Origin: CAZJVD01 sp964549505
GTDB lineage: Bacteria > Bdellovibrionota > UBA1018 > CAZJVD01
Direction of reading: 5' to 3'
DNA: 64,000 bases
Assembly: GCA_964549505.1 (NCBI GenBank)
Contig: CAZJVD010000003.1
Location: 1-64,000, forward strand
In this document: in pieces, positions 51,970 through 60,640 of the stretch
Layout of the letters: each line of letters begins with the position of its first letter
Numbering within the stretch: the stretch's first letter is position 1
The notes under the pieces: model-generated
The model's input: the letters and a program-made list of their open reading frames with translations, nothing else
Databases searched by the model: none
What the model was told of the DNA's origin: nothing
Translations under genes and position numbers: made by a program

Positions 51970-52924
51970 CGTCTCCAAGAAACCTTGAACCTTCGATCCA
52001 CACAGCGGATCCGATCAGACCCAAGATCGCTGGCATCACGCAGATGAAGAGCGGTTTGAGGGTTTCCGTCGCTAACGAATCCACCGAACGTTTGATCTGA
52101 TTCTGAAATTCACTTCGCAACGACCCCAGGCAAAGCTCGAGGCTTTCCGAACAGGGCTTCCCTTGATCGACCGCTTCCATCACACGTGCAAAACACTGCT
52201 CGACCGCCGACACCGCAAAGGTTCTTTTCGAGGAAAATGCCGTTCGAAACGACTCCATCGACGAAAGTGTCCAGGCAAGATCAGGCGGATGCCCAGCGCG
52301 AACAAAAGCGACGAGCTTCTCGCCAGAACCCAAGAGTCGTAACAGAGCGAACCGTTCTTCTCCTACCAATCCACCCCACGCGGCTCGCTCGCTCAAGCGA
52401 AAAACCCACGCGCTTCCCAAGAGACAGAGCGCCGTTCCGAAAACGGAAAGAACGGTCCACGTCCCAAGGTCCTGAGCCACCGACGGCAGAGCAAAAGCCA
52501 GGACCGCCGCTAATACGGGCGCACCCAGCACAAACATCCAGCACTGCATTCGGGCGGAAGCGGTCTTTGCTTGAGCTTCGAGCGAAGCGTCGCGCATCCA
52601 GACGATGAGGTCACGAAACCGCTTCAACGCAGGGACGAGAGACGCTCCATGGCTCTGAAGCAGGCGGACGATCGAAAGCAAGAGTTCCCCCCAGGGCGGA
52701 GCACTGACCTGAAACCGACTCCACTGCTCTACCGTGGGAACCTGTCCGGTTTGTAGACTATCGATCACGTCTTGAATCTCGATACCCAGTTCATCGAGAC
52801 GGCGGACCTCGGTTCGACGTGTGCGGAGGGCGACGAGACTGCGCTTAGCAATCGGTAGAAACTGCACAAACGAAAGAACAGCACAGACGGAAGCACACCA
52901 CCAGAGCAGGAGCGTTTGAAACAT
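51956..52924 (-). CDS. TadB/T2SF-like inner-membrane platform protein
   Basis: The 322-residue product starts with a membrane helix (MFQTLLLWWCASVCAVLSFVQFL). A cytoplasmic part carries a T2SF-like four-helix segment (LLLSIVRLLQSHGASLVPALKRFRDLIVWMRD) and is followed by two helices (FVLGAPVLAAVLAFALPSV, TVLSVFGTALCLLGSAWVF). A second helical soluble part and a C-terminal helix (LFICVMPAILGLIGSAVWI) end the protein. This is the layout of TadB platforms that recruit the CpaF ATPase. The start ATG is 52922-52924; the longer frame would run into tldD. Opposite in strand to the secretin operon. Confidence 0.65.
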   Translation of the reverse strand: MFQTLLLWWCASVCAVLSFVQFLPIAKRSLVALRTRRTEVRRLDELGIEIQDVIDSLQTGQVPTVEQWSRFQVSAPPWGELLLSIVRLLQSHGASLVPALKRFRDLIVWMRDASLEAQAKTASARMQCWMFVLGAPVLAAVLAFALPSVAQDLGTWTVLSVFGTALCLLGSAWVFRLSERAAWGGLVGEERFALLRLLGSGEKLVAFVRAGHPPDLAWTLSSMESFRTAFSSKRTFAVSAVEQCFARVMEAVDQGKPCSESLELCLGSLRSEFQNQIKRSVDSLATETLKPLFICVMPAILGLIGSAVWIEGSRFLGDDVLG

Positions 52925-52967
52925 GCTTTCGGTTAAGCAAGCGCGGTGCCGACTGCGCGCTGTTTGG

Positions 52968-54509
52968 TCACCAGTATTCGTCGGGTGAAACTTCGCCGCC
53001 GACCGTGAGCTCCGGAATACGTAACGTCGGCTGCGCATCGGTGACGGGCGCGTGCTGCCCATCCTTGCCGCAGGTTCCGGTAATGAAATCGAGATCGGTT
53101 CCCACGCGATCGACGATCGACATAGCTTTCGGCCCGTTTCCCACGAGCGTTGCGCCTCGAATCGGTTCACCGATCTTTCCGTCACGAATCAAATAGCCTT
53201 CGGTCACCGCAAAAACAAAATCGCCTGTCACGGTGTCGACCTGTCCGCCGCCCATCGCTTTGACGAAAATGCCTTTTGGCGTGTCGCGAAGAATCGAATC
53301 AGGATCATGTTTTCCAGGAGCAATATACGTGTTTGTCATTCGAACGATCGGAACATGACGGAAACTCTCGCGCCGTCCGTTTCCTGTCGTCATCAAATCA
53401 AACTTCATCGCCGAAAGACGATCGACCATATAACCCTTGAGCACGCCGTTTTCGATCAGAACGTTTCGGCGCGAAGGAGTCCCCTCGTCATCGAACGCAT
53501 AACTCCCGCGCCGACCGACGAGCGATCCTTCGTCAACGACTGTGACCAACGAGGAAGCGACTTTCTCACCCACACGTCCGGCGTAAACCGAAAGTCCGTT
53601 GCATGCGAGATCTGCTTCGAGCCCGTGCCCCACCGCTTCGTGAATCATCGTGCCCCCCGCTTCGGCAGCCATCACTACCGGCAACGTTCCGCTCGGTGCC
53701 GGTTTTGCCTCTAAGAGAATCTGAACACGGGCAGCAGCTTTTTCACCGATCGACTCGGGGGTCACAGTCTTGAGATACTCAAAACCGACGTATCCGCCGC
53801 GTGACTCGTATGCGGTTTCGATACGACTGTCTTTGCGACCCACCACTTGTCCGATCATCTGAAAGTAATTCTTCCGATCCCAAGCGATCACACCATCGCT
53901 GTTCAGCACTAAGATGCGACGAACACTGTCACCCACAGCTGCTGTGATATGCACGGCTTCGGGCAGTGCTTTCCTCGCAGCATTTTCAATACGCTTGGCG
54001 ACCATCGTCTTTTGTTTCAGGGTGATGTTTCGAGTCGGCTTCTTGACCTGGTAATCCGCAATTTCACGATTGGGTTGCGTGGAAGCTGTCCATCCGCGCT
54101 TCTGAAAACCAAGCTTTGCTTTTGTGACCTTCGCATCACTGCCACGTTTTTCAGCGGCGACCGTTTTCTGAATGACCTCGGCCAATCGCAGAACTGCTTT
54201 TGCCGAAAGATCCGTCGTGTAGGAGTAAAACGTCCGACGATCAAAGATCACACGCAGTCCAACACCACGATCGACACCTTCGACGATTGATTCGACACGA
54301 CTGTTTTCCCACTCCACGCGTGTGGACGCGACATCTTCGAAGAAGAGCTCTGCGAAGTCGCCCCCTTGTCCGAGCGCCGTTGCGATGATCTTTTCGTAGG
54401 GCAGAACTGGAAAGCCCAGAGTCTTTGCGATCTTCTCCGGGGCGGCTTTCTCCGGGGTGGTCTTTTCTGGCTTGCTGTTTTGCGAGTTCGAACGTTGTTT
54501 TGAAGTCAT
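52968..54509 (-). CDS. tldD: TldD-type metalloprotease
   Basis: TldD/TldE (PmbA) proteins process modified peptides and antitoxins. The zinc motif HEAVGH (in GGTMIHEAVGHGLEADL, about 290-306) and the GGGQVDTVTGDFVFAVTEGYLI stretch identify TldD rather than PmbA. The 513-residue protein begins with a Lys/Pro/Glu-rich extension (KPEKTTPEKAAPEK). No PmbA/TldE partner gene is in the window. It lies 5 bp after the DUF4911-like gene and faces the TadB-like gene in tandem. Confidence 0.92.
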   Translation of the reverse strand: MTSKQRSNSQNSKPEKTTPEKAAPEKIAKTLGFPVLPYEKIIATALGQGGDFAELFFEDVASTRVEWENSRVESIVEGVDRGVGLRVIFDRRTFYSYTTDLSAKAVLRLAEVIQKTVAAEKRGSDAKVTKAKLGFQKRGWTASTQPNREIADYQVKKPTRNITLKQKTMVAKRIENAARKALPEAVHITAAVGDSVRRILVLNSDGVIAWDRKNYFQMIGQVVGRKDSRIETAYESRGGYVGFEYLKTVTPESIGEKAAARVQILLEAKPAPSGTLPVVMAAEAGGTMIHEAVGHGLEADLACNGLSVYAGRVGEKVASSLVTVVDEGSLVGRRGSYAFDDEGTPSRRNVLIENGVLKGYMVDRLSAMKFDLMTTGNGRRESFRHVPIVRMTNTYIAPGKHDPDSILRDTPKGIFVKAMGGGQVDTVTGDFVFAVTEGYLIRDGKIGEPIRGATLVGNGPKAMSIVDRVGTDLDFITGTCGKDGQHAPVTDAQPTLRIPELTVGGEVSPDEYW

Positions 54510-54514
54510 AGTAC

Positions 54515-54772
54515 TCAGTCGAGCTTACGAACAGGCAGGCCGTCCAGCACTTTTTCGAGCCGTTCCGCCATCGATCCTGTCACCAGGAGCTCAAGTATAC
54601 ACCAGCGCCCCGACGGCGCTTGTTCCTCGCGGATCGTCGAGTACGAAACCAAGCCTTCGTGTGACTCAAAGATCGCATAGACAAAGGCCGATTCCGCCCG
54701 AAGTACGGCAATGCGACGCTTATGCCAAGTTTCTGACGAGCCCACGATCGACGCATTGCCCAAAATCATCAT
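54515..54772 (-). CDS. DUF4911-like small protein
   Basis: The 85-residue cytoplasmic product RRIAVLRAESAFVYAIFESHEGLVSYSTIREEQAPSGRWCILELLVTGSMAERLEKVLDGL follows the DUF4911 pattern (I-x-Y-x2-F-E-x-x-E-G-L). Function unknown. It is 5 bp ahead of tldD, likely cotranscribed, and divergent from cpoB with 42 bp between starts, which must contain both promoters. Confidence 0.6.
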   Translation of the reverse strand: MMILGNASIVGSSETWHKRRIAVLRAESAFVYAIFESHEGLVSYSTIREEQAPSGRWCILELLVTGSMAERLEKVLDGLPVRKLD

Positions 54773-54814
54773 TGACCCTTATCATAAAAGCTAGAGAAAC
54801 GAGTACACGACTAA

Positions 54815-55657
54815 ATGATGAAACGTCACGAATGGTTGAAACGGATTTTACCTTCAGTGCTTTGGCCGGTGCTGTGGTTAGTAGCTGGGCTCGGAACCGG
54901 GTGCTCGACGTTGCGAACGCAAACCGCAGCAACGCCGACCACACCAGCAGCACCCGAGACAGCGACGGTCACTCCCGAAGCCGCGCCACCGATCGCGGTG
55001 GAACAAACGGGTGCAACACCAGCTGACTCGAATCGTGTTCAGACACTCCAAAAAACGGTCGAACAGCTCACCGAGAAAATCGATCAACTCGAAACACGCA
55101 TCACATCGCTCAACGACATCGTGAAAGCGCAGACGGTCGCGCCTCCGAGTGAAAAGTCGACGAAGATTCCGACAACAGCCGTGAGTACACCTCTCGCTAT
55201 GGAAAAAGAAATCTCCGAGAGCGCGCGCGTTTCCGTTCAGGGCGATGGTGAACCGATCCAACGCTTCCGAAAAGCCCTCGTTCTATTCGATGCCAGTCGC
55301 TGGAGCGATTCGGTCATTGAATTCTCGACTTTCCTACGTGATTTTGCCGATCATTCGATGGCCGGAGCTGCGCAGTTTTATCTGGGCGAATCCTACTTTA
55401 AACAGAACGAATATCGCCTGGCGTCGGACGAGTTTCAACGCGTGTTGGTTTCTTACGACTCGAGCAGCTTCGTACCCGACAGTCTTCTCCGGCTTGTCCA
55501 GTGCCAGGAAAAACTACGACTCAAGGAAGATGCGGCAAAAACGCGACAACTCTTACTCGCCCTCTTTCCGCAGTCGCCAGCGGCTCGGCAGCTGACCCCA
55601 TGGTCGGTTGAAACGGCCCCGAGCGATCCCGAAACAAAGGGCACCAGCGGAACATGA
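54815..55657 (+). CDS. cpoB: CpoB/YbgF-like periplasmic lipoprotein
   Basis: The 280-residue product has a signal peptide and lipobox GTGC (Cys near 30). A Thr/Pro/Ala-rich linker and a short coiled coil follow (LQKTVEQLTEKIDQLETRITSLNDIV, about 74-99). The C-terminal TPR region (about 150-260: FRKALVLFDASRWSDSVIEFSTFL, AGAAQFYLGESYFKQNEYRLASDEFQRVL) is as in CpoB, which links peptidoglycan synthesis with Tol-driven outer-membrane constriction. Tol-Pal genes are not in view. It overlaps the LysM gene by 4 bp (ATGA). Confidence 0.8.
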   Translation: MMKRHEWLKRILPSVLWPVLWLVAGLGTGCSTLRTQTAATPTTPAAPETATVTPEAAPPIAVEQTGATPADSNRVQTLQKTVEQLTEKIDQLETRITSLNDIVKAQTVAPPSEKSTKIPTTAVSTPLAMEKEISESARVSVQGDGEPIQRFRKALVLFDASRWSDSVIEFSTFLRDFADHSMAGAAQFYLGESYFKQNEYRLASDEFQRVLVSYDSSSFVPDSLLRLVQCQEKLRLKEDAAKTRQLLLALFPQSPAARQLTPWSVETAPSDPETKGTSGT

Positions 55658-57261
55658 AAACCCCATTCTCTCTCATCACTGTTTTTCTTCTGAACTCGCT
55701 CACGGTTCATGCAGCTCTGTCACCTGAACAAGATTCTCTGCAGACCGCCCAAAAGCTTAAGGGCATCAGCGACGTTCGATGGAGTGAGATCGCGGGTCCG
55801 CGTGCGACGGAGAACTACGAGGTCTCGCGAGGCGACACGCTCTGGGGAATTTCGACGCGTCTCTTTGGTGATGGTCACTACTGGCCCAAAGTTTGGGCTC
55901 TGAACAACGGAGCGATTCGCAATCCGCACTGGATCATTCCTGGAAAACGAGTTGCGTTCAACCCAGGCTCGGGCAGCACACTGCCATCCTTCTCCGATGG
56001 CGTCGAACCATCGAACAGTGCAACAGCGACGGACGCCGAAAACACCATCACACAACCCAAGTCGAAAAACGGACGCGCCGAGGAGTGGCAACGGCTACCG
56101 AAGCAACCCTGGGAAAGTGTCCAGTTCAAACTCCCAGCGCAAGTCGACCCGGATGGCTTCGATCGCCGCAACAAAGTTTTCTTTCACACAGCGACCGGAA
56201 TGAGCTTGCGTGGCATTCCGGCAACACTTCCTATCCCCGGCGTGGGCACGATCGTCGCCGGCAACGTCGAAGCAAATCGCCTCACGTTAGGCGACACGGT
56301 TTTTGTTCAATCCAATGAAGCGTTGGCGATCGGTTCCGAATGGACCATCACCCAAGCGCCCGAACTTCTCAAAACGAAGATCGAAGGCGCACGGCAGGGA
56401 TACGATTACCCGAACAAGGGCGTGCTTCGGATCACACAGCAAAAAGAAGAAGTATACGTCGCCGAAGTGGTGCAGGCGGCTTTCGAGATTCTGCGCGGAG
56501 ACTTCTTGATCGAACGCTTGCAGCCGATTCGGATTCCTAGTCCACGACCAGCTCCACAAGCGATTCGCGCAACTGTGATCTTACCTCGTGACGTCAACAC
56601 CTACACGACCTCACAACACAAAGAAGTCTTCATCAACGCCGGTAGCGACGATGGTATCGAGCCCGGAATGGTTTTTCGATCCTACCAACACGAAGATCCA
56701 TCCAACGGTAAAATCATTTCAAAAGGAACGTTGATCCCACTTGCGGACTTTTTGATCCTAAAGACGAGCGAACGCTTTTCATCAGCACTTGTGCTTCGAA
56801 GCAAAAGTGCGATTCAGGAACAGATTGAGTGCGTCTCTTTAACGGACATCACTGACTTTGAGGACGCCGCAGGACCGGGCTACGAGGCCACGATGACGAC
56901 CGACGAGGCACCTCCCGCTGATGTGAAACTCGAAGGTGACGACGAGAATCTCGATTCGCTCGATGACGGCGGCGAACTCTCCAATGAAGAAAAGAAAGAG
57001 CTTGATCAGCTCGAGAAATGGAAAGAAAATCCGCCTGAGTCGGAATTCGAGGAAAGCGTCAAAGGAAAGGCCGAGCCGGTCCCCGCCGAAGACGGCTTTG
57101 AAGACTTTGGAGAAGAAACCGCGACGCCAACGCCGAGTGCACCTCCGCCACTGAAAGCTGACGATATGGGTTCGGAGTTTAAAGAAGGTGCTTCTCCCGA
57201 GAGCGATGACTTCTTCGAAGAGAGCACCGACAACATCTTCGACGGCAGTCAGCTCAAGTAG
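55654..57261 (+). CDS. LysM-domain envelope protein
   Basis: The 535-residue exported product has a signal peptide (ITVFLLNSLTVHA). One LysM domain at about 52-100 (YEVSRGDTLWGISTRLFGDGHYWPKVWALNNGAIRNPHWIIPGKRVAF) binds peptidoglycan. A large central domain (about 150-400) has no recognised family. The last 110 residues are very acidic (long Glu/Asp-rich stretch with Pro), probably disordered. Coupled to cpoB, it likely works in the same cell-wall process. Confidence 0.8.
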   Translation: MKTPFSLITVFLLNSLTVHAALSPEQDSLQTAQKLKGISDVRWSEIAGPRATENYEVSRGDTLWGISTRLFGDGHYWPKVWALNNGAIRNPHWIIPGKRVAFNPGSGSTLPSFSDGVEPSNSATATDAENTITQPKSKNGRAEEWQRLPKQPWESVQFKLPAQVDPDGFDRRNKVFFHTATGMSLRGIPATLPIPGVGTIVAGNVEANRLTLGDTVFVQSNEALAIGSEWTITQAPELLKTKIEGARQGYDYPNKGVLRITQQKEEVYVAEVVQAAFEILRGDFLIERLQPIRIPSPRPAPQAIRATVILPRDVNTYTTSQHKEVFINAGSDDGIEPGMVFRSYQHEDPSNGKIISKGTLIPLADFLILKTSERFSSALVLRSKSAIQEQIECVSLTDITDFEDAAGPGYEATMTTDEAPPADVKLEGDDENLDSLDDGGELSNEEKKELDQLEKWKENPPESEFEESVKGKAEPVPAEDGFEDFGEETATPTPSAPPPLKADDMGSEFKEGASPESDDFFEESTDNIFDGSQLK

Positions 57262-57314
57262 GAAAAAGACGCGAAGACCTGTGACGGTTCACGTCTTGCT
57301 ACGACGCTGGTCCG

Positions 57315-58124
57315 ATGATTCACAAAATCGATCGTTCGCATGCGCGTCTTGCGCATCTCTTTGACGTCCCTGAACCTCCTGAAAATCTTTGGATCGAAAC
57401 CGCAGATACGGATCTCAGCGTTCTGATATCACTTCCTGACCGCGGGCTCGCGATCGTGGGTCCACGGCTTCCGCAAGAAAGAGCCCGAAGCCTCGTTCGT
57501 CGTGTGACTGCATCACTGCGTGACTCACAGCTTTGCATCGTCTCAGGCTTCGCGCGCGGCATCGATGCCGAAGCACACATCGCAGCGCTGCGGACCGGCT
57601 TACCGACCGTTGCGATTCTCGGGTGTGGTCTCGACATCAACTATCCAGCTCACGGTCGCTCACTGAAGCGCGAAATCATCGAGGGCGGCGGCGCCGTCGT
57701 GACCGAGTACGCGCCGGGCACGGTAGCGTTCGCGAGCCATTTTCTTCATCGCAATCGTCTGATTGCGGCTTGGACAAAGGCAACCTGGATGGTGCAGGCT
57801 CGCGAAAAATCGGGCGCGCTCAACACGGCAAGCTGGTGTCAGAAGCTCGACCGAACGCTTTTTGTGACTCCATGTTTTCCAGATGATCCGTCGTTTGAAG
57901 GAAATCAGAGACTGTTGAGTCGCGAAGGAGCGTGGCCACTTTTTTCTCGAAAGTCACTCGAACCCGTATGGCTCGATCTGATCCGATCGACCGAAAAGCA
58001 GGAGCAAGCGACGGAAGATTCGCCCAGTGAAATCCTCGAAGTCCTTGACGAATTCCTCAAAAACGGAGAAACGGCCAGAAAATTTTTCGACTCCGAAAAA
58101 AGTCAATCGGAACAATCACCTTGA
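57315..58124 (+). CDS. dprA: DNA-processing protein DprA/Smf
   Basis: DprA loads RecA on incoming single-stranded DNA in transformation. The 269-residue protein has the Rossmann motif SGFARGIDAEAHIAALRTGLPTVAILGCGLDINYPAHGRSL (about 73-113), followed by GGAVVTEYAPGTVAFASHFLHRNRLIA and ARxKSGALNTA. It is shorter than many DprA proteins, lacking the N-terminal SAM-like and C-terminal winged domains; the end is Glu/Ser-rich. It lies 53 bp after the LysM gene. Confidence 0.9.
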   Translation: MIHKIDRSHARLAHLFDVPEPPENLWIETADTDLSVLISLPDRGLAIVGPRLPQERARSLVRRVTASLRDSQLCIVSGFARGIDAEAHIAALRTGLPTVAILGCGLDINYPAHGRSLKREIIEGGGAVVTEYAPGTVAFASHFLHRNRLIAAWTKATWMVQAREKSGALNTASWCQKLDRTLFVTPCFPDDPSFEGNQRLLSREGAWPLFSRKSLEPVWLDLIRSTEKQEQATEDSPSEILEVLDEFLKNGETARKFFDSEKSQSEQSP

Positions 58125-58160
58125 AAAGAGTCCGACAGCGCGACTAAAGTAAAAAGAGAC

Positions 58161-60551
58161 ATGGCAACCGCGTCCACTGCAAAAAAATCTGAAAAGGTCG
58201 CCGCTCCTCGCAAAGCAAAAGCTAAGGCTGCATCCGTGGAAGCTCCTAAGGGCGACAAGAAGGCGCTCGTCATCGTCGAGTCACCGTCAAAGGCCAAGAC
58301 CATTCAGAAATATCTGGGTCGATCGTACATCGTCAAAGCAAGCGTGGGTCATATCAAGGATCTTCCCAAGAGCAAGCTTGGTGTCGAGACTGACAAAAAC
58401 TTCAAAGCCGATTACCAACTGATTCCTGGAAAAAAGAAAGTTCTCGAAGAACTTCACAAAGCTTGGCTTCGAGTTCCTGAACTCTTCATCGCAACTGACC
58501 CGGACCGCGAAGGCGAAGCGATCGCGTGGCATTTACGTGACGAGCTCAAGCCGATGGGCAAGGGCAAGAAGATTCATCGGATTCTTCTCAACGCCATCAC
58601 GAAGGGCGCCATTCTCGAAGCGCTCGACAATCCCACAACACTTAACGAAGAAAAGTACAACGCCCAGCAGACGCGACGGATCTTAGACCGTCTCGTGGGC
58701 TACAAGATCAGTCCCTTGCTCTGGGACAAGGTTAAGCGCGGACTGTCCGCGGGTCGCGTGCAATCGGTTTCCTTGCGTCTCGTGGTCGATCGAGAACGCG
58801 AGATCCAAAAGTTCAAACCTGTCGAGTACTGGCAAGTCGAAGGTCTTTTCTCAAAAGGCGGAAAGAGGTTTTCGACACGACTCTTCAAGGTCAACGGTGA
58901 GGACCCCGAACTACCCAATCAAAAGTTAGTCGACGAGTTGCTTGCGAGTGTTAAGTCAGGGTCGTTTCAAGTCACGTCGATCGAACTGAAAGAGCGTCGG
59001 CGTCGACCGCAAGCGCCGTTCATCACCAGTCGATTGCAACAAGACGCTGCCCGGCGCCTTGGGTTTAGCGCGAAGAAAACGATGACACTTGCGCAACGCC
59101 TGTATGAAGGTGTGGACTTAGGTGATCTCGGAACGAGCGGTCTCATCACCTACATGCGAACCGATAGCGTTCGGGTCGAACCCGGAGCGCTTGCTTCTGT
59201 TCGCGAATACATCGGTCAGACGTTTGGCAAAGACTACGTTCCAGCGTCGCCGAACGAATACAAAACGAAAAAGAATGCCCAAGACGCCCACGAAGCGATT
59301 CGACCGACATCATTACAGTTTGATCCCGAACGTGTTCGCGGATTTCTAGAGAACGACGAATATCGCCTCTATCAGCTCATCTGGAACCGTTTTGTGGCTT
59401 CTCAGATGGAAGCTGCGGTTTACGATCAAACAGCCATCGACGTCACAACAAAACGCTCCAAGGGCGGTGACGTGATCTTTCGGGTGTCGGGATCTGTGAT
59501 CAAGTTTGCAGGCTTCACCAAGGTTTATGGCGTTGATCGAGAAGAAGCGGCCGCCGACGACAAGGACGATGATCACGCGCTGGATATTCCGAAACTCAGC
59601 GAAGGCGATGCGGTTAAACTCGAAGAGTTTTTACCCACACAACATTTTACTCAGCCTCCGCCACGCTACGCCGACGCGTCGCTGATTCGCGAGCTTGAAG
59701 ACAAGGGTATTGGGCGCCCTTCGACGTACGCCTCGATTTTGTCGAATCTTCAGGATCGTGAATATATCGAAAAACGCGAAAATCGTTTTTATCCGAGCGA
59801 ACTCGGAACGGTGGTCACTGATCTTTTAATCGAAGCTTTTCCAGAAATCCTAGACGTTGAGTTCACCGCCGGCATGGAAAACCAACTCGACGATGTCGAA
59901 GAAGGAAAAGCCGAGTACCACGAACTTCTGAAAAAGTTCTGGAAGCCTTTCGAAAAGACGCTCGAACGTGCCAAAAAGCACATGAAGAACGTCAAAGCTC
60001 AAGAGGTTCCGACCGACATCGACTGTCCGAAGTGTAACGCCAAGATGGTCATCAAGTGGGGCCGACAAGGATCGTTCTTAGCTTGTTCTCGGTATCCGGA
60101 TTGTAAGAGCACGCAGGATTTTAAAAAGGACGATGCCGGCAAGATCATCATCGTACCGAAAGAGTTCACCGACAAAAAGTGCGAGAAGTGTAGCAACCCG
60201 ATGGTCGTGAAGTCGGGGAAGTTCGGAAAGTTTCTCGCGTGCAGCGACTATCCAGCCTGCAAATCAACGGCGCCGTTCACGATTGGCGTTCACTGCCCGG
60301 TTTGCGCCGACGGCGAGATCGCGCAAAAGCAGAGCCGCTATCGACGGATCTTTTTCAGCTGCAATCGCTGGCCGAAGTGTGACTTCGCTGCCTGGGACAA
60401 GCCGATTGATAAAAAGTGCCCCCAATGCGGGTTTGCGATTCTCACGGAAAAAACCACCAAACGCGCCGGCCTTATTCACAAATGCGTGAAAAAAGAGTGC
60501 GGCTACTTCGAAGTCATCGACCCCAACGCCGGTCGCGTCGCCGCCCAATAG
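58161..60551 (+). CDS. topA: DNA topoisomerase I
   Basis: This type IA enzyme relaxes negative supercoils. The 796-residue protein has a 30-residue Lys/Ala-rich extension, the Toprim domain (ALVIVESPSKAKTIQKYLG; DPDREGEAIAWHL) and the active-site tyrosine region SGLITYMRTDSVRV (about 328-341). The C-terminus has four zinc-ribbon-like repeats with CxxC pairs (DCPKCNAKM, KKCEKCSNPM, HCPVCADGE, KKCPQCGFA), needed for DNA binding. Length is normal. The TAG stop lies within a dispersed repeat. Confidence 0.97.
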   Translation: MATASTAKKSEKVAAPRKAKAKAASVEAPKGDKKALVIVESPSKAKTIQKYLGRSYIVKASVGHIKDLPKSKLGVETDKNFKADYQLIPGKKKVLEELHKAWLRVPELFIATDPDREGEAIAWHLRDELKPMGKGKKIHRILLNAITKGAILEALDNPTTLNEEKYNAQQTRRILDRLVGYKISPLLWDKVKRGLSAGRVQSVSLRLVVDREREIQKFKPVEYWQVEGLFSKGGKRFSTRLFKVNGEDPELPNQKLVDELLASVKSGSFQVTSIELKERRRRPQAPFITSRLQQDAARRLGFSAKKTMTLAQRLYEGVDLGDLGTSGLITYMRTDSVRVEPGALASVREYIGQTFGKDYVPASPNEYKTKKNAQDAHEAIRPTSLQFDPERVRGFLENDEYRLYQLIWNRFVASQMEAAVYDQTAIDVTTKRSKGGDVIFRVSGSVIKFAGFTKVYGVDREEAAADDKDDDHALDIPKLSEGDAVKLEEFLPTQHFTQPPPRYADASLIRELEDKGIGRPSTYASILSNLQDREYIEKRENRFYPSELGTVVTDLLIEAFPEILDVEFTAGMENQLDDVEEGKAEYHELLKKFWKPFEKTLERAKKHMKNVKAQEVPTDIDCPKCNAKMVIKWGRQGSFLACSRYPDCKSTQDFKKDDAGKIIIVPKEFTDKKCEKCSNPMVVKSGKFGKFLACSDYPACKSTAPFTIGVHCPVCADGEIAQKQSRYRRIFFSCNRWPKCDFAAWDKPIDKKCPQCGFAILTEKTTKRAGLIHKCVKKECGYFEVIDPNAGRVAAQ

Positions 60552-60583
60552 TGTCTGGCTACAATTGGTAGCAACACCGCGTC
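60547..60583 (+). repeat. Third copy of the dispersed hairpin repeat at the topA stop
   Basis: Bases 60547-60572 are identical (26 bp) to part of the repeat between mlaF and mlaD, followed by a partly changed CCGCGTCA end. The topA stop codon TAG is inside it. The core GGCTAC-AATTG-GTAG can fold. No T run follows. Confidence 0.8.
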
Positions 60584-60640
60584 AGTCGCGGGCTGCTTTT
60601 AGTGTTGCTTTGCGTCAAAATAAGAGATAAGTGCTCGCTC

